Shown: positions 5,127 to 9,841 of the stretch, one piece after another
Layout: each line of letters begins with the position of its first letter
How positions within the stretch are numbered: the stretch's first letter is position 1
From: Opitutales bacterium
GTDB lineage: Bacteria; Verrucomicrobiota; Verrucomicrobiia; Opitutales; Oceanipulchritudinaceae
Assembly (NCBI GenBank): GCA_007123395.1
Contig: SKLD01000250.1
Span: 1-9,841, forward strand
Reading direction: 5' to 3'
DNA length: 9,841 bases
The notes under the pieces: model-generated
Databases searched by the model: none
The model's input: only the letters and a program-made list of their open reading frames with translations
What the model was told of the DNA's origin: nothing
Translations under genes and position numbers: made by a program

Positions 5127-8100
5127 ATGAAAACAATCAGGACAATTGCCTTACTGCTACTTTGCCCGCTTCTGATGTCCGGGGCCGTTTTAAGCAAACA
5201 GTTTACTGCCGACACAACTGTGGCCGGTCTACAGGGCGAAGGTTGGACGGTCAGCGCCGATGCCCTCGCGGATAACAGCCTCACCTTCTCCGGCGCCGGT
5301 ATGAAGTTGGAAAACACCGGAGGCGGAGCCTATTACCTGCGTTCGCCTGAATTCACGAGTGTTGCCGCAGGCACAGCTCAGTTAACCCTGGGTACCGATG
5401 CCAGCTTGACGGGCACGCATGGCCGGTTTGCGCTTGTGGCCGGTTGGGGTGCCAATAATGAGGTCATTCGCCTTATTCTGCAGCAAAACAACACGACCCT
5501 TCGTGTGGTCGGTGACGTGGAGTTGGACCTTGTGGTCCCCAACTTCAACCTTGCACAGGGCGGGCAACTCCTCGACATCACTTTGGAATGGGATGGTGAG
5601 TTTGTCGACATCTACCTGGACGGCGATTTGCTGACCACCGTGGGCTACCGGAACGCCGGTTTGTCGGTTGATGGCTTTGAGTTCACCGCGGGTTGGACCA
5701 CAAGTTCCGGGACCCGAGCCGTGGCCTCAACGGGAATCGTCGTCAATGACTTCGACGACGACGACGGCGAATGGGAAATGCCCGGGGCAATTTTAAGCAC
5801 ACAGTTTAACGCCGGGACGACTATTGAAGGACTCGCAGCCGAAGGCTGGGGTATTATTCTGGATAACGCTGCCCCTGCGAATACGCTGACCTTCTCCGAT
5901 GCCGGAATGCAGTTGACAAATGACAACGGCGGAACTGCCAACTTGAGATCACCGGTTTTTGCTCCTCAAAGTGTTGGATCCGTATCTTTTACGCTCGGTT
6001 CAGATTTTGGCTCTACCGGCAACCAGGGCTACTTCTCCCTTTATAATTGGGCAACTCCTGCGGAATTGACCCGTCTTCGCCTTGAGAGTTCTACACAACT
6101 CCGTGTGTACCACGGCACGGAGTGGGATCAATTTCAGGCTATCAATTTTTCGGCTTTGCAGCCGGGCGAACTTCTTGATGTTGTAATAGAATGGGACGAG
6201 ACAGCTATATATGTGACTGTCAACAATGATGAGAATTTGTCGGTCACAGCAAGCTATTTTAATAGTGTTGTTCTTCCAGTAGATCGCTTTCAGTTTGTCG
6301 CCGGTTGGAGCAGTAGCACTGGTGTCCGCGACTTACAATCAGATGGAATCACTGTCGTTCCCGGGCCTTCCGCCTATGCGACTTCTCTGCGCGATCTCGC
6401 CGAGGACCGTGGCGTTATTATTGGCACGGCCGTGAGTTGGCAAATGCTCTCCAATTTTACCTCGGGATCGCCACAGATTCCACAGCAGAAGCGGGATATT
6501 CTGGCAGCTGAGTTTAACGGCTATGTGGCAGAGAATAATCATAAGATGCGGTCTATGCTGCGAAATCGCCCGGCGGATCCATTTAATGTTCAGGTATCCG
6601 ACATCAATACGTTTGAGATCGACAGGATGGTTCAAATCGCGCGTTCCAACGGCGTGAGCAAAATCCGCGGCCATGCTTTGATCTGGCATGAGCAAATACC
6701 AGACTGGCTTGATTCCGAGGCTCCCGGCTGGAGTTCCTCCCAGATCACCGCATTTGCCACTTCATACATCAAGGCACTTTTGACCTATTGCCGCGAGCAT
6801 GCTCCGGAGATCTACGAGTGGGATGTGATCAACGAGGCGATCTCGGATATTCCTTTAATTGGCGGCACCTTCCGATCCGGCACCTGGTATGATGGTGTGC
6901 AGAGCAAACAAGCGTTTATTGATGCATTGTTCATTGCCGCCCGCGAGGCTGATCCGGATGTGCGGTTGGTGTATAATGACTATAATATTGAGCTTTCCGG
7001 AGGACTTTACGGTTACAAGAACACCCGCATGAGAAACATGATAAGCGGGATGGTTTCCCGCGGTGTGCCGGTCACAGGTGTAGGTCTGCAAGGTCACTTT
7101 GTCGGCCCTAATCAAAACGGTTCGGGAGGCTTCAGTACCACGGATGCAAACCGCCTTCGCGATACATTCACTTTTCTGGCAGGTCTTGGCTTGGAATGTA
7201 TCATAACGGAATTGGATCTGTCCTTGAATACGGACAGCCCAAACAGCGAAGGCAATGTAACCGCCCAGCAATTGGCAGAGCAGGGCGTGCAATACGAGCG
7301 AATCGTTGCGACGGCACTCGCGCAGCCGAATGCTCCGGCGGTCTTCATTTGGGGGTATAGCGATACGAATTCCTGGATTCCCAATCATCGTCCCGGTTCC
7401 GGCCATGCACTGTTGTTCGATCACAATCATCAACGCAAACCCGCCTATTTCGGTGTCGCCAATGCCCTGGCCAGAAACTTTTTCTGGGACGGATCCGACG
7501 CCGGTGGAACCGGCGACGCGGCAAGTGACGGCGGATCGGCAAGCTGGAATCTCAGCACCGCCAATTGGGATATCGGCAGTGGATACCCGAGGATCAGTTG
7601 GCGCAACCGCAACGAGGCCAATGCCATGTTTAGCGGCACAGCGGGCACGGTGACCATCACCGAGAATGTTTCGGCGCGCTCGCTCTTGTTCGAATCTTCC
7701 GGATATGTGCTCACGAGGTCTGGCAGCAATACGCTTACGCTTATCGACAGCCCGGATCGTTCGATCAACGTTGCGCCCGGCGTCAGCGCGGCGATTTCAA
7801 CACCGATTACCGGAGGCTCGTCGGGCGCTCAATCCCTCATGATTGGAGGGGGAGGGCAATTAACGCTGTCCGGGGTGAATACGTATTCGGGCGCAACGCA
7901 TGTCAATGCGGGTGGACTGATTGTCGATGGCAGCATAGGCAGCACCAGCATGGTGACTGTGGCAAGCGGTGCCCGTATCGGCGGCAACGGTTCACTGGCC
8001 GGGGGAGTGAGGCTCGCCGAGGGGGCAAAATATGTGTTTGACATGGATGCCACATTGACGGTGTCGGGCACGGTAACCCTCTCCAGCGGCTTCAGTGTTA

Positions 8101-8693
8101 ACGATCTGGTAAGTGCTGATGGCGGCGCGACCGATTGGAGCCATGTCGAAAACGGCTCCTACACGCTGATTGCGGGTACGGTTGAAGGTTTGGATTTTCG
8201 TAGCCCGGTTACCCTGCCGGATGGGCGCACGGCATTCTTCCAGGAGGGTGGCTTGCAATTGGTGGTCGAAGGTGAAGCCTATGATCCCAATTATCTTGCA
8301 TGGCTCGGACAATTTGAGCTTAGTGACGGCGATGGCGCTTTCAACGCGGATCCGGACGGCGATGGCTTCCCTAATCTGTTTGAATTCGTTTTCGATGGCG
8401 ACCCGACCGTGCCCTTCAGCGCCAATATGCCTGAGGCTGAGTTCAATGCCAACGGTGAGTTGTTGTTCCGCTTCATTCGACGTACGGATGCGGTGGAGGC
8501 CGTTGACCTGACGTTTGAATACAGCACCGACCTTGCGAGTTGGAGCAGTCAGAGCATACCGGCAAGCTCCGGCGGCAACGTCAGCATCGAAGCGGACACG
8601 CCGGCTGAAGGTCTGCAAACAGTGACGATAACAGTCGCGCCGTCCGCCGCGCCGGACGGTCGCCTCTTTGGTCGTATCAGGGGACAGCCGTGA
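5127..8693 (+). CDS. Secreted multidomain GH10 endo-1,4-beta-xylanase
   Basis: 1188 residues from ATG 5127; the frame is open back to 4971 but the extension is unlike protein, and 5127 starts a good Sec signal peptide (MKTIRTIALLLLCPLLMSGA) conserved in the downstream paralogue. Domain order: signal 1-20; beta-sandwich copy 1 about 21-205 (EWDGEFVDIYLDGDLL is LamG/ConA-like); acidic linker NDFDDDDGEWEMP; beta-sandwich copy 2 about 220-410; GH10 barrel about 415-785; a segment with an autotransporter-associated beta-strand repeat (GGGGQLTLSGVNTYSGATHV, 907-926, with GGNGSL at 952-957); and a calcium-loop C-terminal module (DPDGDGFPNLFEF, 1075-1087, then EYSTDLASW). GH10 motifs are complete: RGHALIWHEQIPDWL (514-528), acid/base Glu570 in WDVINEA, NDYN (617-620), nucleophile Glu695 in ITELDLSL, and IWGYSDTNSW (741-750). 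It should cut xylan internally outside the cell or at its surface; the sandwich domains probably bind glycan (inferred). No beta-barrel or LPXTG/PEP-CTERM anchor is seen at the C-terminus. Confidence 0.92.
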   Translation: MKTIRTIALLLLCPLLMSGAVLSKQFTADTTVAGLQGEGWTVSADALADNSLTFSGAGMKLENTGGGAYYLRSPEFTSVAAGTAQLTLGTDASLTGTHGRFALVAGWGANNEVIRLILQQNNTTLRVVGDVELDLVVPNFNLAQGGQLLDITLEWDGEFVDIYLDGDLLTTVGYRNAGLSVDGFEFTAGWTTSSGTRAVASTGIVVNDFDDDDGEWEMPGAILSTQFNAGTTIEGLAAEGWGIILDNAAPANTLTFSDAGMQLTNDNGGTANLRSPVFAPQSVGSVSFTLGSDFGSTGNQGYFSLYNWATPAELTRLRLESSTQLRVYHGTEWDQFQAINFSALQPGELLDVVIEWDETAIYVTVNNDENLSVTASYFNSVVLPVDRFQFVAGWSSSTGVRDLQSDGITVVPGPSAYATSLRDLAEDRGVIIGTAVSWQMLSNFTSGSPQIPQQKRDILAAEFNGYVAENNHKMRSMLRNRPADPFNVQVSDINTFEIDRMVQIARSNGVSKIRGHALIWHEQIPDWLDSEAPGWSSSQITAFATSYIKALLTYCREHAPEIYEWDVINEAISDIPLIGGTFRSGTWYDGVQSKQAFIDALFIAAREADPDVRLVYNDYNIELSGGLYGYKNTRMRNMISGMVSRGVPVTGVGLQGHFVGPNQNGSGGFSTTDANRLRDTFTFLAGLGLECIITELDLSLNTDSPNSEGNVTAQQLAEQGVQYERIVATALAQPNAPAVFIWGYSDTNSWIPNHRPGSGHALLFDHNHQRKPAYFGVANALARNFFWDGSDAGGTGDAASDGGSASWNLSTANWDIGSGYPRISWRNRNEANAMFSGTAGTVTITENVSARSLLFESSGYVLTRSGSNTLTLIDSPDRSINVAPGVSAAISTPITGGSSGAQSLMIGGGGQLTLSGVNTYSGATHVNAGGLIVDGSIGSTSMVTVASGARIGGNGSLAGGVRLAEGAKYVFDMDATLTVSGTVTLSSGFSVNDLVSADGGATDWSHVENGSYTLIAGTVEGLDFRSPVTLPDGRTAFFQEGGLQLVVEGEAYDPNYLAWLGQFELSDGDGAFNADPDGDGFPNLFEFVFDGDPTVPFSANMPEAEFNANGELLFRFIRRTDAVEAVDLTFEYSTDLASWSSQSIPASSGGNVSIEADTPAEGLQTVTITVAPSAAPDGRLFGRIRGQP
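5184..6356 (+). repeat. Two diverged tandem beta-sandwich domains within the xylanase
   Basis: Copy 1 (about 5184-5741) and copy 2 (about 5784-6356) begin with matching sequence, GAVLSKQFTADTTVAGLQGE versus GAILSTQFNAGTTIEGLAAE, both followed by GW. They stay parallel through LTFS.AGM.L, LRSP.F, TLG(S/T)D, LLD(I/V).(L/I)EWD, and (F/V).AGW(T/S)(T/S)S(S/T)G. They are similar in protein but clearly diverged in DNA, so the internal duplication is old. The fold call (ConA/LamG-like) is from pattern only. Confidence 0.8.
5844..6278 (+). repeat. 435-bp segment repeated nearly exactly at 9407-9841
   Basis: Encodes most of beta-sandwich copy 2. It aligns without a gap to 9407-9841 (constant offset 3563), with about 20 differences by hand count, roughly 95% identity. 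Similarity drops sharply just 5' of the Gly-Trp codons; the 3' limit is not seen because the second copy leaves the window. Confidence 0.9.
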
Positions 8694-8764
8694 TAGAGTA
8701 TAATGATCCGCAGGCTTCGTTGGATAGAGGGACAGGATGGAGGGACACGCTCATTAGGGCGGGC

Positions 8765-8783
8765 GGGAACCTCGTGGGTTCCC
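8765..8783. repeat. Inverted repeat/hairpin after the xylanase gene
   Basis: GGGAACC, loop TCGTG, GGTTCCC gives a perfect 7-bp stem 72 nt beyond the xylanase stop. It lies in a GC-rich stretch with GGGAC/GGGCGGG tracts. No T-run follows, so it may be a transcript-end hairpin or part of an interspersed repeat rather than a classical terminator. Confidence 0.45.
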
Positions 8784-8804
8784 TTGACCCGTCCGATCCG
8801 GAGG

Positions 8805-9014
8805 AAAGCATCGGGGAATCCAGCGTCACCTCGCGCACCAGTGGCACCGCCGTCATCCTGACCGTCGCGCCCGGCCGCACGCCCTGCGAAATCTGGGCCG
8901 GCGGCGTTAACTTTGTGGCCACGGCCAACGGCAATCTCATCCGCGTCGCGGCGACGGTCCCGGCCATCGGGAAAGCAGCCGACAGGCTCTTCGGTCGCCT
9001 CCCAACTCGGAATG
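8805..9014 (+). pseudogene. C-terminal fragment of another secreted protein (decayed)
   Basis: The frame that begins with a GTG at 8690 (overlapping the xylanase TGA) stays open to 9148, but only the middle looks like protein: TSGTAVILTVAPGRT, WAGGVNFVATANGNLIRVAA, then ADRLFGRLPTR. The last part matches the very end of the xylanase, TVAPSAAPDGRLFGRIRGQP, as if both are ends of the same C-terminal module. It lacks a start region, signal peptide and the calcium loop, its ending runs through the next leader, and it is richer in GC than the xylanase. I read it as a leftover 3' end of a deleted paralogue; a short coupled gene from the GTG is the alternative and less likely. Confidence 0.45.
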
Positions 9015-9096
9015 GATTTACGATTCATCGTAACAGCCTGTGGACGACCGCGGAACTCTTTTACACTCTTGATGCGTGGTTTTTAAGAAAAAAATT

Positions 9097-9292
9097 CTGC
9101 GGATTTTTCTTGCGTAAACTTTTCACAGAGGTTTGCATGGGAATCTGAATCCAAATTCACCCTTACTCTTACCCTTATCTAATGAGCGTTTCAGTCATTA
9201 TGACTTTCAGAATTTACCGCAAATCGGGCTGTGATCGCCTGAGCTGCTGTAAGTGAAAACACACCAAAAACAAAAAAACGAACATATAAAAA
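9097..9292 (+). promoter_or_regulatory. Leader/promoter region of second secreted-protein gene (copy of 4939-5126)
   Basis: Homologous along its length to the xylanase leader, with small indels. The best block is CTTTCAGAATTTACCGCAA at 9204-9222, ending 71 bp before the ATG (62 bp in the other copy). TTGCGTAAACTTTTCAC at 9110-9126 replaces TTGAGGAAAATTTTCAC of the first copy. Just upstream, AAGAAAAA (9085-9092) and TTTTTCTT (9104-9111) could pair. The last 40 bp are A-rich and lack a Shine-Dalgarno. Confidence 0.6.
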
Positions 9293-9841
9293 ATGAAAAC
9301 AATCAAGACAATTACGCTACTGCTACTTTGCCCATTTGTGATGTCCGGGGCAATTTTAGTCACATCGTTTACCGAAGACACGACTCTGGCTGGACTACAG
9401 GCCGATGGCTGGGATATTATTCTGGATAACGCTGCCCCTGCGAATACGCTGACTTTCTCCGATGCCGGAATGCAGTTGACAAATGACAACGGCGGAGCTG
9501 CCAACTTGAGATCACCGGTTTTTGATCCTCAAAGTGTTGGATCCGTATCTTTTACGCTCGGTTCAGATTTTGGCTCTACCGGCAACCAGGGCTACTTCTC
9601 CCTTTTTAATTGGGCAACTTCTGCAGAATTGACCCGTCTTCGCCTAGAGGGTTCTACAGAACTCCGTGTATTCCACGGCACGGCGTGGGATGAATATCAG
9701 CCTATCAATTTCTCGGCCCTGCAGCCGGGCGAACTTCTTGATGTTGTAATAGAATGGGACGAGACCGCTCTATATGTGACTGTCAACAATGATGAGAATT
9801 TGTCGGTCACAGCAAGCTATTTTAATAGTGTTGTTCTTCCA
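9293..9841 (+). CDS. Secreted beta-sandwich protein, paralogue of the xylanase N-terminus (partial, runs off right edge)
   Basis: 183 residues are visible from ATG 9293, with no stop before the edge. MKTIKTITLLLLCPFVMSGA is a Sec signal peptide nearly the same as that of the xylanase. Residues 21-40 (ILVTSFTEDTTLAGLQADGW) resemble the start of the xylanase's first beta-sandwich copy, but from the Gly-Trp onward (residue 39) the sequence follows the second copy almost exactly, through LRSPVFDPQSVGSVSFTLGS to NENLSVTASY-like NNDENLSVTASYFNSVVLP at the edge. It therefore has one sandwich domain where the xylanase has two. Whether another GH10 or a different catalytic domain follows is outside the window. 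Export is clear; a glycan-binding role for the domain is inferred from its place beside GH10. Confidence 0.88.
   Translation, partial: MKTIKTITLLLLCPFVMSGAILVTSFTEDTTLAGLQADGWDIILDNAAPANTLTFSDAGMQLTNDNGGAANLRSPVFDPQSVGSVSFTLGSDFGSTGNQGYFSLFNWATSAELTRLRLEGSTELRVFHGTAWDEYQPINFSALQPGELLDVVIEWDETALYVTVNNDENLSVTASYFNSVVLP
9407..9841 (+). repeat. Second copy of the 435-bp repeat (matches 5844-6278)
   Basis: Gapless match at about 95% identity by hand count. Many differences are at third positions, but several change residues (for example Tyr to Phe, Gln to Glu, Glu to Ala around FHGTAWDEYQPINF), clustered in one 60-bp part. Confidence 0.9.

Noticed and set aside
5748..5769. GAC/GACGAC run as a simple-sequence phase-variation tract
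   Set aside because: Short acidic linker codons (Asp run) in multiples of three; cannot shift frame by unit loss and is too short for notable slippage.
6855..7433. 192-codon minus-strand frame inside the xylanase
   Set aside because: Antisense to the GH10 catalytic core; no domain pattern.
9407..9841. Insertion sequence as the cause of the 435-bp repeat
   Set aside because: The repeat is in-frame domain-coding sequence without terminal inverted repeats, target duplications or transposase; domain duplication or conversion explains it better.

Overview
The window looks like part of a carbohydrate-use region from a Verrucomicrobiota-type bacterium (Opitutales/Puniceicoccales-like, or the related Lentisphaerota). 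This is judged only from protein style: a very large secreted xylanase carrying an autotransporter-associated beta-strand repeat, a C-terminal Asp-rich DPDGDG calcium-loop tail with a 'YSTDLASW' type terminal module, Sec signal peptides, and secreted-protein genes that start without a visible Shine-Dalgarno sequence. No RNA gene, CRISPR array or intact insertion sequence was seen.

Positions 1-2001 hold a tight minus-strand operon of three genes. Reading away from the divergent promoter they are an RraA-family aldolase-like protein, a small SAF-domain protein (the N-terminal half of UxaA-type sugar-acid dehydratases), and the large catalytic UxaA C-terminal subunit, which runs off the left edge. 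The last two overlap by ATGA. An IclR-family regulator (2050-2754) is divergent, and only 48 bp separates the two start codons. That gap contains a 13-bp palindrome, a good operator candidate. The natural reading is a sugar-acid (aldonate or hexuronate-derived) dehydration and retro-aldol module controlled by an IclR repressor or activator.

Positions 2755-3294 contain no intact gene. On the minus strand there is a frameshifted, 5'-truncated C-terminus of a group II intron reverse transcriptase/maturase. Positions 3295-4545 encode a URO-D-fold (uroporphyrinogen decarboxylase/corrinoid methyltransferase superfamily) protein with a strong ribosome binding site. Positions 4546-4938 hold two hairpins and a short minus-strand coding remnant that ends just before the better one.

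Positions 5127-8693 encode a 1188-residue secreted GH10 endo-xylanase: signal peptide, two diverged copies of a beta-sandwich (ConA/LamG-like) domain, a GH10 domain with both catalytic glutamates, a beta-strand repeat stalk, and a calcium-loop C-terminal module. After it lies a degraded piece of another secreted protein's C-terminus. From about 9097 the promoter/leader and signal peptide of the xylanase recur in front of a second gene (9293 to beyond 9841). The second gene lacks the first beta-sandwich domain and joins the signal peptide directly to a copy of the second one, about 95% identical at DNA level over 435 bp. The right half is therefore a tandem, mosaic family of secreted glycan-binding proteins sharing one leader.

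Together the genes fit hemicellulose breakdown outside the cell (xylanase and paralogue) plus sugar-acid catabolism inside, for example of (methyl)glucuronate side chains. That link rests on neighbourhood and is an inference.
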